From: Diospyros lotus
Taxonomy: Eukaryota > Streptophyta > Magnoliopsida > Ericales > Ebenaceae
Reading direction: 5' to 3'
Length of the DNA: 64,000 nt
Assembly (NCBI RefSeq): GCF_014633365.1
Contig: NC_068347.1
Span: forward strand, 29,554,116-29,618,115
Part shown: positions 1 through 11,919 of the stretch, piece by piece
How positions within the stretch are numbered: the stretch's first letter is position 1
How the letters are laid out: each line of letters starts with the position of its first letter
Notes under the pieces: model-generated
Told to the model about the DNA's origin: nothing
Database searches by the model: none
What the model saw: the letters and a program-made list of their open reading frames with translations, nothing else
Made by a program: the position numbers and the translations under genes

Positions 1-270
1 TTTTTATTCTCCTCCTGCAATGTCAAATTTGATGTCACATTGGACTGTTGAATAGTACTTCAAACAAGAAATGGGCAGAATCTTAAATGTTTGTGATTGT
101 ACCTACTTTCTGAACTTTGATATAATTTTGAACTTTCAAGATTTAACAGATTTGTTTTTTAATTACTGATAGATACATTATGCAATTTTAGTTCTATTAA
201 ATCTTCATTTAATTGAAAATTGGAGAACAATTTTATCAACTTGTTATTGGCATACCTTTCTCCTTTTCAG

Positions 271-3072
271 ATCATTCAACGGTTTGTAATTGTTGATTTA
301 TCAAATTTCTACTTTGATACTGCAAAAGATCGGCTCTATGTTGGGTATGTTTCCTGCTTTTGTATATATGGCTATTGCCTCTTCTTGGATATTTCTCTTA
401 TTTTCCATCATAAAGAAATAAAGAACCACATGGTTGCTTGTACACCTAGCTTTTTTTCTATGTTAAAATTTTAGGGACTATGAATGTTGCAATATTGAAG
501 GCTTATGAGTCTGGATTGCCTGTTACTCATATAGGATTATCAAGAGTTATATTATTAGTAGTAGTAACAGCAAAGTATTCTATTCTTTTTAGTAACCAGC
601 CTATTGTGGGTCAGAGGATCTGAAATTTCCCAATTTCCTGTTCTTTGAGAACATCGGGGTTGCTGAACTTAGGAACATTGTTAAGAATTTATCCTCCCCT
701 TGTTTCCCTCTCAGAATTTCGGCCTCAACTAAACTGAAGAGTGAGTTATTGGGGCTGTGTCATGTACTTCATGTCATTTTCTTCTACTCAAAATGGTCTG
801 ACCAATGACACAGAGGACCATCATAATGTTTCATAACTGCAATCTTTCATTCCTCTAGGACCCTACCTTAGTTTCTCTGTCTTACGTGAAAGCACCCCCT
901 CCCAACCTCATGCAATCAACTGGATCCAGCATGCCTCCCTGCCTGCGCTGCACCCTCTTTCATTGTGCTTTCTACCATACACTAGCTGCTACCATATACC
1001 ACTTTCGCCATCATCTTTTGCATTTATTAGATATATATACATAATGCATATATTTGTTCAATGTAAAAATACTTAAGTTCAAATGATATTAAGTTGCTGA
1101 GATTTTATTTTTTGCAGGGGCTCTGCAAGTTTTACCAGGAGAAGTTGTCAAACAGTTCTTTCTGCACATCTGCTTTCCATTGTCCGGGTAATTGCTCCAA
1201 TACTACCTCACTTGGCTGAGGATGTTTGGCAGCATCTTTCTTTTCAGTGCATTACTGAAGATGGTTCAAATGCTAAATTTGTTTTTGAGTCAAGATGGCC
1301 TGCATTGAACCAAAGGTGGCTTGCTTTCCCTGAAGAAGACATTGGCTTGTGGGAAAATATTCTTGAGGTAATCTCTCTGTTATTCAACTGGAAATAAACT
1401 TGAAAAGATTAACTGTGAAAATTGTTTCTGAGTACAAAAAAATTTTGTGATCCATATCATGAAATTTTATTTTAGGCTGGTCTACTTTTGAGTTTTTTTT
1501 TTTTTTTTTTGGGTGGGGGATGTTACAAGTGTGGACCTTCTCCACCTTATCTACCTTATAAAATGCGATAAAATTCTTATATTAGGTTTGTGTTAAATTT
1601 CATTTGACTTACAAATACAGGAGCTGTCACTGGTGACTTCCAATTTTTGGCTGTTCAATCTGGCAGTTGAAAATTTAGTGCTCCAATCAATGGTCAACAC
1701 TCAAGACTGGCTTGAAATTTAATAGTCCTGGCTGAGATGCCTACTTCTGCTTCATTTTACATAATGAACTGAGTCAAGTCCAGTTAAGGTTCTTATGATA
1801 TGGAATGTAGAAAACTTTTTCACGGGCAGATGGCATAATTAGTAGTTGTATTTCTTTATTATGTTATTTCAATTCCCAATTTCACAATTTATATGTTGCT
1901 TCTACCAAACTAGACTTCTTTCTTTCTTTCTTTTTTTCCTTCTATTTTTATTCATTTTGGGCAGCTGAGAACAGAGGTGAATAGAGTCCTGGAGCTTGCT
2001 CGTACACAGAAGTTGATAGGTTCCAGTTTAGAAGCAAAGGTCTACCTTCACACCTTGGACAACAGCCTGGTGGCAAGATTAAATGAAATGTGTGAAGCTA
2101 AAAGTGATGCAGATACATTATCTCGCATATTCATAACGTCTCAGGTGTGTTCTTTGTTGCATGAGATTTATGCCTGTCTGACTCTAGTGTTTCTCCGTTT
2201 TGTGACTCCTATATTGAAAATAAGAAATATGTGTAAGACATAATTAAGATAGTTGTTGTGTAAGAATGACTAATGAGGAGTGTAATAAGTTGTTAGCAAA
2301 GAGCTAGAAAACCAAGAAAACTTAGTGGGAGACTTTCAGGTATAATATGAGTTATGAGGCCTTATGGAAGCTAAAGTGTTTCTCTCCATATTAGTGAAAA
2401 TCTGAATCTAAATGAAAGCATAGTTTTCAGTTGCACTTTAACTGATTTTTTGTATCGCCTTAATGGTTTACTATTAGGTTTGATGATAAACTTTGGGAAT
2501 GGTTTGATTAGTAATGGCGTTGAGTTCTTTTTAAGAAATAATTGTGCCTTCTTTCCTCTTTGAAGGATGAATTGAACAAATTCCCAACATATTATTGTAC
2601 CTAAGCACACTATCAGTGCACCAAGTAGAATACAATGAACCTGGAGCATAGGAGGAAAATGTCGGTACAAAAGTATGGCCTTCCACTTGCCATTTTACAT
2701 ATTTGGTTGGAGACTCTAAACAATAGGCAGTTTGTAATTCTTCTGGCTCACAGTGATTATACAAGTATCACATTCTATTAAGCAACATATACGTTGCTAA
2801 GATGAGATTCCCAACAATTGGATCCACAGGTACAGATTCTTCCATCACTGGAAAAAGAACTAATTGGTAGCATACCACACAGTGGAGAATGCTTCATTCA
2901 AGGAAAGAAGAAAGTTTGGATAGGCGTGTCAAGGGCAGAGGGCTCAAAATGTGAACGATGCTGGAACTACTCTGCTCAAGTTGGTTCCTTTGCTGATCAT
3001 CCCACACTTTGTACTCGCTGTCACAATGTTGTTACTGTTGAACTGCTTCCAACTTTAGCAGCCGTAAGCTGA
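271..3072 (+). CDS. Isoleucyl-tRNA synthetase, organellar type, C-terminal exons (partial)
   Basis: This is the 3' part of a gene that charges tRNA-Ile; the start lies left of the window. Four exons join in frame: 271-344, 1118-1367, 1965-2144 and 2830-3072 (stop TGA 3070-3072), giving 248 residues with GT-AG introns. The segment contains the class Ia helical anticodon-binding region (FYFDTAKDRLY, RRSCQTVL, APILPHLAEDVW). It ends in a zinc-binding motif, CERCWNYSAQ followed by LCTRC, as in bacterial-type IleRS. That bacterial-like C-terminus points to the chloroplast/mitochondrial enzyme (Arabidopsis OVA2 class) rather than the cytosolic one. The catalytic HIGH and KMSKS motifs are outside the window. 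I see no break in the visible part. Identification is firm; organelle targeting is inferred from the family. Confidence 0.93.
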
Positions 3073-3480
3073 CACTTGATGTTCAGAGAGAATGAAGAAC
3101 ACAGGACCAAAGGCCAATGCTAGGAGCAAGGAACATTCAGGTTGTATTCTGCCATATACTTTTCTGAAGTGTATGAGCTGAGTCCACAAGCTCCATACCG
3201 CTCATCACAGATACAACTTTTGCTTTCTTCGAGTTCAAAGGTGTCATTCAGCATTAGAGATTGCCCATATTTATCTCACTAGAAAGGACTAATCTAGTGG
3301 GTTTGTAGCAAAGGTTGACCTATCTGGGAAAGATCATGGCAAGGAGCAAACAGTTCGGAAGAATGAATGTGTATTATTTTAAATGCTTCACTTGTACATT
3401 ATTTTGCATTTTTGTACCTTGTTTGAAATTTTTGTTCTAGGGCTTGAATAAATAAATGAAGTTACTGGCAGCATTCTATT
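3073..3480 (+). other. Probable 3' UTR of the IleRS gene
   Basis: Non-coding sequence after the stop. Overlapping AATAAA-type signals at about 3447-3456 suggest polyadenylation shortly after. The extent is inferred. Confidence 0.5.
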
Positions 3481-4316
3481 CACTTATATTAGTTATTTAT
3501 CTAGTTAGAGGGTGGCCATTGCCCTCCTTCTAATAGGCTTGAAATGCAGGAAGTTTCATATATTCATCAATTGCTCACAAGAGGACCTCATTTCAGAAAT
3601 GGCTGCAGTGCACTGAAAACAGTTCCAATGTTGAACCCTTCAACCTTGACAATTAAGCTTGCAACATTAACCTTCTGACAAGGATACCATATCCCTTATC
3701 TGCCAGAATGCTGTATGCATGCTCCAAGAATATCGGGTGTCCGCCAGATTATGCGAAAAGTTTCACTGGAACTTGAAATTCTTTTGAGTTGGCTAAAACT
3801 TGGTTACCAGAAACGTCATAATTTGCTCCGATCTTGACTGTTCAACAGCCCAAAGCTTTGATATTCCATAGGATCCCCGCAGGATGAATATGGAAAGGCA
3901 AATTTCACTATGAAGTAGTCAAACTTGTTGATCTATCGTGCAATTAAACTAATACAAATGGTCCCCTTTGAGACACTTTCACTAGTATGCAAAGCTTCCT
4001 GGAAATTAATGATCAAGAACCGCACAAAGACCTGAGTGAACTGGGAACATTCCGTCCTATTGTCAAGAGAAACTAATAAATCCATTGCAAAGATTAACAG
4101 AAAAAGGAACAATTTTGGAGATGAGGGCAGAAATTAGACTATGATTTTTCATTAGAGTCAATATAATTAAAGAATTAGTGAGGCAGGTGGCTGCTACTAG
4201 TTCCAAATGGTACCAAAACACAAAAACACAATGTGTATAATCCAAGTGTTGTACAGAATCATTATCTGCGAAGGCTACCTCAACCATGGTGTCAAGCTAA
4301 TTGCTTCTACTTGCTG
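3481..4316. other. Intergenic, convergent gene ends
   Basis: Space between the 3' ends of the IleRS gene (+) and the xylosyltransferase gene (-). It probably holds the latter's 3' UTR. No other gene or clear repeat seen. Confidence 0.5.
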
Positions 4317-5672
4317 TCAAGAAGATGATACCTTGACAGCTTTAAACGCTGGATGAATCAAACCAAACTTGTCTTTGATCTCAAGAGGCTTATCAGTCTC
4401 ATTTCTTGTTCTCTTCACCTTCCTATTATCCAAAGACTTGTGCATAAACCCATAAATCTGCAGGACCTGATTGTCAGCAAAGTTGAAAGCTCTGTCCATC
4501 TGCTTCAAGCACCTCTCGACCGGGTAGTCGCCGAACTTCCCACAGGGCTTGCAGCCGACAAAGTGAGTCACCAATGGCCACCGGTGATCGCCAAGACCAG
4601 GGTGGTAGTTCTCCATCATCTCCTCAAACCTATCCACCAAAATCCCCCAGTAGCCATGTAAATAGTATGCACTCTCAAGATAAACCTTGTCTGCCCACTT
4701 ATCCTTTTCTTTCACCAAGAGATAAACGATAGCCGATTGATCATCAGCTTCAAATGGAGGCCTGTCCTTGAGCTCTCTGGCCAGCATCTTCCCGGCTTCT
4801 TCCCGGACCTTCAATGGCCCCATCGGAGCCCAAGCATCAAGAATGTCCAAAGACCACTGGCAATTCCTCAGCAAGAAACTCCCAGTGTTCAACCCAATCC
4901 AATTCTTCTGGCCATACACCATATGGTCCCAACCATGCATCACAAAGTTGCTGTCTCTGTACCTCTCCCAGGGGATTTCAAATGCCATGTCTGTAAACAT
5001 AGCATCGCTGTCCATCCACCATAGGAACTCAATATCAGGGTGTGAAATCAAAAGCTTCCTTATCAATGGAAGCTTGGCCCAAAACCCTGCCATTTCTGCA
5101 TCAAGCAAGGCCATATTGTAGAAGATTTCAATCCCATGGAGCCTACAGTAATCAATCTTGTTCTTTAATGCCTTCAATAAGTAGTGATCACCAACCGGGT
5201 TTTCACACGGTTTGGGCGAAGACCCGGTGGCCAACAAGACCCGGGGCTTGTCGGGTCTGAGAAAGTTCGGGCAATTAGGGTTTTTCTTCAGCCACCGAGC
5301 TCGTCTCTCGTCCCAATCCGAGATCTTGGGTCCAAGGGTGTAGGGTCTATTCGGGTCAGATCTTTCAGGCTCCTCGTCTTCGTCTATCCAGATCGTTTTG
5401 ATGTCAACATCGCCGTAGCTCCTCTTCTCCTCGGCGGCGGCTCCGGCTCCGGCTCCGGCCTCTTCCAGCACCCGGCGAGGCTCTGCCTGCCGCCGGGAGA
5501 AACGGTTGCGAATCTCGCGGAAATCCTGCTGCGGCGTGCCGAACTTGCCTGCGCCGAGGTAGCCGCGGATGACGACCACCGTGAGGGCCAGGCAGAGGAG
5601 AGTGAGCTTGCCGTTGCGGAGGAGTCGCTTCACCTTCAGAAGCCGGCGACCTCCGAAGCACCGCTCCAGCAT
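4317..5672 (-). CDS. Xyloglucan 6-xylosyltransferase, GT34 (XXT1/XXT2 type)
   Basis: A Golgi type II membrane enzyme that transfers xylose from UDP-xylose to the glucan backbone of xyloglucan, a hemicellulose of the primary wall. The single exon encodes 451 residues. A short basic cytosolic tail is followed by a membrane anchor at about 23-37. The catalytic domain carries the metal-binding DxD as DSD at 221-223 within FLWWMDSDAMF, plus GSFLLRN, ADDQSA, HGYWGILVDR and the C-terminal THFVGCKPCGKFGDYPVERC block. I chose the ATG at 5672, not the one at 5717, because MLERCFGG...GKLTLLCL lines up with the family N-terminus. An Ala/Gly-rich stretch at about 72-80 is a local oddity in the stem region. 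Length and lack of introns fit XXT1/2. Divergent from the HSBP gene. Confidence 0.96.
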   Translation of the reverse strand: MLERCFGGRRLLKVKRLLRNGKLTLLCLALTVVVIRGYLGAGKFGTPQQDFREIRNRFSRRQAEPRRVLEEAGAGAGAAAEEKRSYGDVDIKTIWIDEDEEPERSDPNRPYTLGPKISDWDERRARWLKKNPNCPNFLRPDKPRVLLATGSSPKPCENPVGDHYLLKALKNKIDYCRLHGIEIFYNMALLDAEMAGFWAKLPLIRKLLISHPDIEFLWWMDSDAMFTDMAFEIPWERYRDSNFVMHGWDHMVYGQKNWIGLNTGSFLLRNCQWSLDILDAWAPMGPLKVREEAGKMLARELKDRPPFEADDQSAIVYLLVKEKDKWADKVYLESAYYLHGYWGILVDRFEEMMENYHPGLGDHRWPLVTHFVGCKPCGKFGDYPVERCLKQMDRAFNFADNQVLQIYGFMHKSLDNRKVKRTRNETDKPLEIKDKFGLIHPAFKAVKVSSS

Positions 5673-6190
5673 TTTCCGGCTCCAGCGAGTTCTCGAATGC
5701 CGAAGTAGACACAGCACCGGTGAACCTCCGTGGAACAGAAGTTGGTTGGATTGGAGATCCGTGAGATTGCGATTTGGATTCGATTGGATTGCTGCTGAAT
5801 TCGTGTTTTACTTTTATTTTTCTCTTTTGTGTGTGCGTGCGTGTGTGTGTGTTTGTGAGAGAGAGAGAGAGAGAGAATCCGGCGCCGGGGGAGGGAGAGA
5901 ATTGATTGATTCAACGACCGGCAGACAAATTAGGGAAGGAAATTTCAGAATTCGTTTGTTGTTTGGTTTTCCGGCAAAGAAGGGAATAAAATCAAATTTA
6001 TTTTCTTCTGTAACTTTATTTCAAAAAACCGTTAATGTTAGTTATTGGGACAGCTGTTTCTGAACTTATAAATAGCGGTTAGCGTAAGTCGCACATTTTC
6101 AGGGGCACATTTGTAATTCTCAATTCTCCATCGCCGTTTGTGACTCTGCCAGGCTCTTCAAGCTTCCAGCAATCACCAGAGATCTCCGAT
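5673..6190. promoter_or_regulatory. Shared divergent promoter region, XXT gene and HSBP gene
   Basis: Only 518 bp separate the two divergent start codons. On the XXT side there is a (GA)n run at about 5858-5876, which would be CT-rich in its leader. On the HSBP side TATAAATA lies at 6067-6074, about 120 bp before the ATG at 6191. A second (CT)n run follows directly inside HSBP intron 1. Co-regulation is possible but not shown. Confidence 0.6.
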
Positions 6191-9100
6191 ATGGTAATCC
6201 CTCTCTCTCTCTCTCTCTCTGAATATGGGAATTCATGTGTGTGTGTGTTATTTGATCGACCGATCTCGGATATCTGTGATTCTCGTTCGTCCTTCCGCAT
6301 TTCGTTAGGGTTTGAGCAATTTCAGTTTCACCGATCCAATGTTCAAAGATCTCATACAAAACCTGCCTGAGATTTTACATCACATGCATATGTTGGCATT
6401 TGTTTGCCGAGGTTTTGCTTAGGTTCTGGCAGTTTTTCCTTTCCTGTTTGGTTGCCGAGAAAAGTGGGCCAAGTAAAGGCATTACTCCTCTCTGGAACTA
6501 GTAATTTGTCGGGGTACAGGAAAATGAATCAAAAACTTTTTGGTTTTTGTGACAAATGCTTATTCTTTTTCTTTTTGGTCTGTTTTCTTTCCGTATCCTT
6601 TCCCTTCCACAGGTCCTATTTATAAAACTAGTGTACAACCTCAGATTTTTCTCTTTGATTGCTGGGGAATGAAGAATAACTAGTCTTGCTTTGTAGGTGA
6701 GTTAATTGTGTTATCATCTGTTTAATAGAAAACCAGAGAAACTTGAAAATTAGATTAATGTTTTATTGTTGTTGATATTGGTGCTTTTATTTCACTCCAA
6801 AAAATTAGTTGTTAAGAGTGTTTGGGATGGAGTGGCAACAACTGCCCATGCTAGCATGAACAATCGTTTGGCCTTAGGGATGACAACAAATTTTTGGGGT
6901 GCTGACCCGCAATAAGATAAAGGTTTTTTTTTTTTGGATATTTTATGGCTATTTGTAAAGTTAGGGTTTTTGCCCATATATATTTTCTCTGTGCTATAGT
7001 TTTAGATAGTAAAATCTAACTGTTCTCTTTCTGTAGGCTTAAGCAAGCTATCAAATCATGTAAATCTTGCTTGATTTGTGTTCTTTTTTCTTGTGTGTGA
7101 GTCTTTGGTTTAATCATCTTTTTCTTTGTTCAAATCTTGTACTATTTATGTTACTATTGGCATTGAAACAAGGATTGGTGTTAAATTGTAGTGTGATTTT
7201 ATATTGTTAGTCTACTTCTAACTTAGTGAGGGCAAGCCTTGACAACAAGGATAAGGTTGCTTTTTCAGGATTGTAAGATCACAGGTGTTGGAGATGTAGA
7301 GCCTGATGTGATTTATGACACCTATGCAGACTCGGTACGGGCCTGAAACCAAAATAGGCCCAAATTAAGAGTTTTATTTTTGCGCTAGTCTTCATGTATA
7401 AATATGTGGGTATAATCCTTGTAATTGTAACATTTTCAAAATAGTGAAAGAAACCCTAGTGCAACTGTGGACATAAGCAAGTATAATCCTTGCTTGATTT
7501 GTTCCCTAACAACAAGTTCAGTTGTGATTGCAAAGCAAGGGTAATGTTGTCTACAAAAACTACCCTCCTCGAATCCTCGCAAAGAGAGGAGCATTGTGCA
7601 CTAGAACTTAGTGGGATTAAAGATGTGGCATTATGTTGCGTTTGCCTGATTTTGTAACATAACCTGCGGAGCTGGAGGGATGTGGAAATATTTACCACCA
7701 TTACAGCAGGAGGATGGTGTGAAATAGATGTATGTGAGATGACAGGTTGAAGTCTTCTCAGAAGGATGTTGGTCATAGAGACAATGGTGGGTAAATGGAG
7801 AAAGGGGGACAAAGAATCAGACCAACTAGAAGCACAGAAGGGACAAACAGAGTCTTGTATAAATGGAAGAGATCTAAATCTTTGAAGTGTCCATGGCTTC
7901 ACTGTTAATTGGGAAAACTTGACCTAGAAGGTTGTCTTTTTTTTTTTCTTTAAATGACCTAGACGGTTGTCCCTTACTTGTACAACATCACTTGCCTCGG
8001 GGAGAAGTGGACATCCTTGCTATTCTTTTCAATTGAAGAAAAAGCCACTGGAACTCTTTGGTTAGAAAAGTAATGTGGAATTTGGATTATTAAATTTTGA
8101 CGTTTGATATTAGGATTTTAAGTTTTATTTGAATTTTGGCATTTAAATTTTAGATTTAGATTTAATATTTTTAACTTTTATTCAGATAATTATAACTAGG
8201 GTAATTATCTTTTAGTTGGGATTTCAGCATTATATTGGCTTGTGATGTAATCAGAGATTAAGCTTTTGGTTGATATTGAATACAAATTGATGTGTGTGTG
8301 TGTGTGTCTCTCTCTCTCTCTCACTCACTCAGGTCTTCTTCTCTTCTTAAACTACTTCTTCTTCCCTAATTCTTCTCCTCTTTTTCAATCTTTCACAAGA
8401 TTCTGGCTGTCCTGCTTCAAAAGTGCATGAGAGGTTCTCTAATTGTTTTATGGTGATTGGATCCAGACCTCTCTCCTCCTGTGAAGCTGCAAAATCTCAA
8501 TTTAAGTTGCTTGTAATCCCCTCAAAATTCACGAGCACAGGCATCTGATCTCTAGAACTAAATTACTTCTATGGCCAATTCCTGAAGTGTCCTTGCATCC
8601 CCGTGTCTTCATAATGTCTCATTAATTTCAATAAAAATGAACTATCATGTGTGGACGCTTTCACTATTCTCTTGCAAGGATGAATGAATTATATTGCAGA
8701 AGGAAATTCCCCGAGTCCCCCTCCTTTCTCTTTTTCTTCATACCTCCAAATACCTATACTTGTTAGCAGATTTGCTGATATAATGTTGTGTTGAATAGTG
8801 TCTTGCTTCCCTAATTGCAAGATGTTGAGTAGGTGGAACAAGTTGCACCTGGACTACCTCCTTGATCTGATTTGGTTGAGCTTGTGCTACTGATAAAGTT
8901 TTCCAATTGATAAGAAGGAGCTGTCCCTCTGCAATATATTTTATAAGAAGCAGCTGGATAATCTGTGTTGTATATGTAATATCATATTCTATTAGCGTTT
9001 AGCTTAGTACTCACTCAATGTAAAATGGCAGGATGGGTATGATGCAGATGATCCGAAACAGAGTGCAGCTGATATGACAGTATTTGTGAGTTTTGTACCA

Positions 9101-10272
9101 TAAGAAAATGCATAGCTTTATCTTTCTTGCCTATTCTTTCTAAGAATGTGAAAAATAGTTCTAGGGCATCTCTCTGTGCCCATAGAAATGGCAAACTGAA
9201 GGTATGGCCTTTTGGTAGGTTAGGAGTTCAAAGATCCCAGTTCTAGTAGTTCCAATTGCTTTCAATTTTACAATCAGTCAGCTAGGGGCTTGTACAAGAC
9301 TGGCTGGTGGATAGATGAAGCAACCTTAAATGTACTTTGTGACTCAAATATGCGGGGGAAGAAACAAAATACCACTTTTATTTCAAAATTTTATAGTCCT
9401 CATGGATTTTATAGAAAACAAAATTATGCATATCTTCTACCTCATTGAAATTGCTTATCTCACGATTGAGCAATTAAATGATGGCATTAATGGAAAACTT
9501 TTTAATATTTTTTCCAGGTTCAAAATCTTCTGCAGCAAATGGTGAGTCTGTTATTTCTTAGGTCTTGTCCTTGGTGATGTTATACCTCTATTTTTTGCTG
9601 ACAACCTTGAATTTGCAGCAATCTAGGTTCCAGACAATGTCCGACTCCATCATTTCTAAGAATATCCTTTTCATTTTCCACATGTTAATTAAATTTTACA
9701 AAAAATGTTCTAATGTCTTGACAAACTAAGATCTTCTCTGGCATTTGTATGCATCTAATTTTGTTTTTGGTTTTATTAGCATTTCAGTTGAACTGCTTAT
9801 GAAGATCTATATGCATCACTTTCCATTTTTACAATGAAAAATTTAGGATTGCTTTCTTGCCATGACTTTTCTCTTTTCTATCATAACTACTGGCTTTTCC
9901 ACGCACACATCTCTGTCTGTCTGTCTGTCTCTCTCCCTCCCCTCCCTCTAAGCAGGGTTGGGTGGGATGATGTTTGGTTTGCCATGTTTCTTTTTGAATA
10001 AGCGATAAAATGTTTGAAATGCCACCAGATACCTCTTCAGTAGATGCTAAAACCACTGGAGTCAACCACCCTATCTTTGCCTCTTACATGATAATTAGTA
10101 CCGATGCGGATAAAACTATTGTTTCTTTAACTATAATGCAGTTGTACTTGATGAGATGGGAAGTCGGATAGATGAGTTGGAGCAGAGCATCAATGATCTG
10201 AGGGCTGAGATGGGGCAAGAGGGGTTGCCTTCTCCATCGAAGCCCAAAGAAGACTCCCCCCAAGATAGGTGA
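6191..10272 (+). CDS. HSBP: Heat shock factor binding protein (HSBP)
   Basis: A small coiled-coil protein that binds heat shock factor trimers and dampens the heat response. Five coding exons: 6191-6193 (the ATG alone), 9032-9085, 9518-9541, 9619-9661 and 10148-10272 (stop 10270-10272), giving 82 residues. The core matches the family: ADMTVFVQNLLQQMQSRFQT, MSDSIISKIDEMG, RIDELEQSINDLRAEMG, with hydrophobic heptads and a short charged tail. Exon 1 is the least certain part: the ATG is cut off by a 2838-nt intron and was chosen because ATG joined to GATGGGTAT restores the family's MDGYD start. The last intron (9662-10147) does not fit GT-AG and instead has AT-AC U12-type signals; that choice alone gives SKIDEMG. 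Intron 1 contains repeat debris. Confidence 0.93.
7300..7570 (+). repeat. LTR-retrotransposon-like fragment in HSBP intron 1
   Basis: A TATAAATA-like box near 7399 is followed by an LTR-like tract (TGCAACTGTGGACATAAGC near 7460) and a direct echo of the phrase TATAATCCTTG at about 7411 and 7481. This resembles the R-U5 part of plant LTRs. Ends and target duplication not found, so this is tentative. Confidence 0.3.
8291..8333. repeat. Compound (TG)n(TC)n microsatellite
   Basis: Alternating TG run passing into a TC run, then a CT-rich tract, inside HSBP intron 1. Confidence 0.85.
9662..10147 (+). other. AT-AC U12-type intron of the HSBP gene
   Basis: The intron begins ATATCCTTTT at 9662, a match to the U12 5' splice consensus. 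It ends TTGTAC at 10147. A branch-site-like TTCTTTAAC lies at 10123-10131 (consensus TTCCTTAAC), placing the branch A about 17 nt from the 3' splice site. Splicing there joins AAG-A with TT-GAT and gives the conserved SKIDEMG. A GT-AG alternative would not restore the family sequence. Confidence 0.85.
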
Positions 10273-11919
10273 CGCTTCTGCATAGTGTATTTTAAATCAT
10301 GCTGTTTTGATCACGGTGGTAGTTTTCTCTTAGCAGTTTCAGTTCACTTGTGATTCTTGAATATTGGGGTTTTGTTATTTTGGAATGGTATGAATGCCAA
10401 TGGGGCCTGTAACTGAGCAACGGCCGAAGCATTTTCTACTTCTATACAGAATATGTTTTATCCTCTGCCTTCATTTTTATTCTATTTGAAGACAATAGGA
10501 ATAGCTTGTGAAGTTTGATTATCATGTCCAATTTGGTTGCTCAGTCTAGCAATTCAAGAGTTCCCTTCAAGTAAGCCTTTTGGTTGAATATCTTTGCATT
10601 ATTACAATTGCTAAAAGAATTTTTACATGGTTTTATCATTTGAGGGTGCAATCTAATGTGCTTATTTTGATGTCAACGACCATAAATTAAATTTACATGA
10701 TCGCTAGATTTGTGTTTTTTATTTATTTAAATCTATATTGATATTAACGATCAGCTAGAATTCATGTAGTCAATCACTCCTAATGAGAAATATCAAAACT
10801 TAATATGTTATTGATTAAACTAAAAGTTAACGATTTTTTTTCTAAAATGATAGATCGGTTGCAAGTTGAGAGGGGGAGGGGCGAAATACCCATTTTCACC
10901 TTGCTCTCTCTTGCCTATAGGCGCCCATCAAAATCAAACAAAAAAATTATTGTCCTAAAATGACCATGAAAGATAATAAAATATATGTAAAATTTTATTT
11001 AAATGATTTATTTATCCATCCTCTTTATGAACATGGTATGGTTTTTCTCTTCAAAGACATGGAAATAGCAGCTGTGTTCATTTTATTTTATTGTGGTGCT
11101 GATTAGTGACTGATTTATTTACATGTGAAAGTCATAAAGACATTTGAGGCTGCTTTTGATTGCTTTGGTTGTGAACTTATTTCACTTGTGAGTTGTGACT
11201 GCTTTAAATAGGTGACAAAGCGAAGCCAACTGTGCCCAAAAAGAAAAGAAAAAATATTATTATTTTTAATATTTTTGTTATTAAAAATATATTTTATTTG
11301 TTATGATATCTTTATTTGGATTAGGGTAATGAACTCATAAATGTCATGTAATTTTTTATTTATATATAACCATATGATTGAGTATTTAAAATTACATGCA
11401 TTAGTAATTTTAAAATTAAAGTGCACTCTCTAATGTATATTTTTTCATATTCATCCAAGCAAGCATTCATGAGTGGTATGGTATAAGATGAAGATGAAAT
11501 GTGCCTTAGGCCATAGATCGAGTGATTGGGAAGTTATAAATTGGAATTCACACTAATAAGTTGTGAGTTCGACTCTTTATCTTGTACAGTAAAATGAAAT
11601 CTTGCATTTGTGATTTATTTTTTCTATTAAAATTAAAGATACGAGCGGCAAAGATCGCTCAAGATGATCGTCTCAAGACAAGGCAAAGAAGTGAACACAA
11701 ATTTATCACTAAAATATTAGATTTTGGGATGATGACTAATAAAGCATATGTATAATATTATTATTTATTGAAGCACTATTAAGGGAATCAAACATCAAAC
11801 ATGTTTATATTTGGCCATGTTAGATACAAACCAGCCAGCCACCTCCCAAAAATTATTTATAAAAAGAAAAAAACCAAATATATATTATCTTAATTCAAAC
11901 AAAAATAAAATAATTAAAA
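10273..11919. other. Intergenic, HSBP 3' flank to RALF 3' flank
   Basis: Probably contains both 3' UTRs. At about 11510-11600 a degenerate tRNA-like stretch with a B-box-like GAGTTCGACTC near 11566 could be an old SINE; no target duplication seen. Otherwise AT-rich without recognisable features. Confidence 0.4.

Noticed and set aside
5184..5708. 174-residue plus-strand frame over the XXT gene
   Set aside because: Antisense to the conserved GT34 coding region, with low-complexity Ser/Gly stretches.
7456..7902. 148-residue minus-strand frame in HSBP intron 1
   Set aside because: It has a CPFC pair that hints at a zinc ribbon, but no domain I can defend, and it sits among repeat debris.
11510..11600. 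tRNA gene
   Set aside because: Only a B-box-like motif is present; no acceptor or anticodon stem forms.
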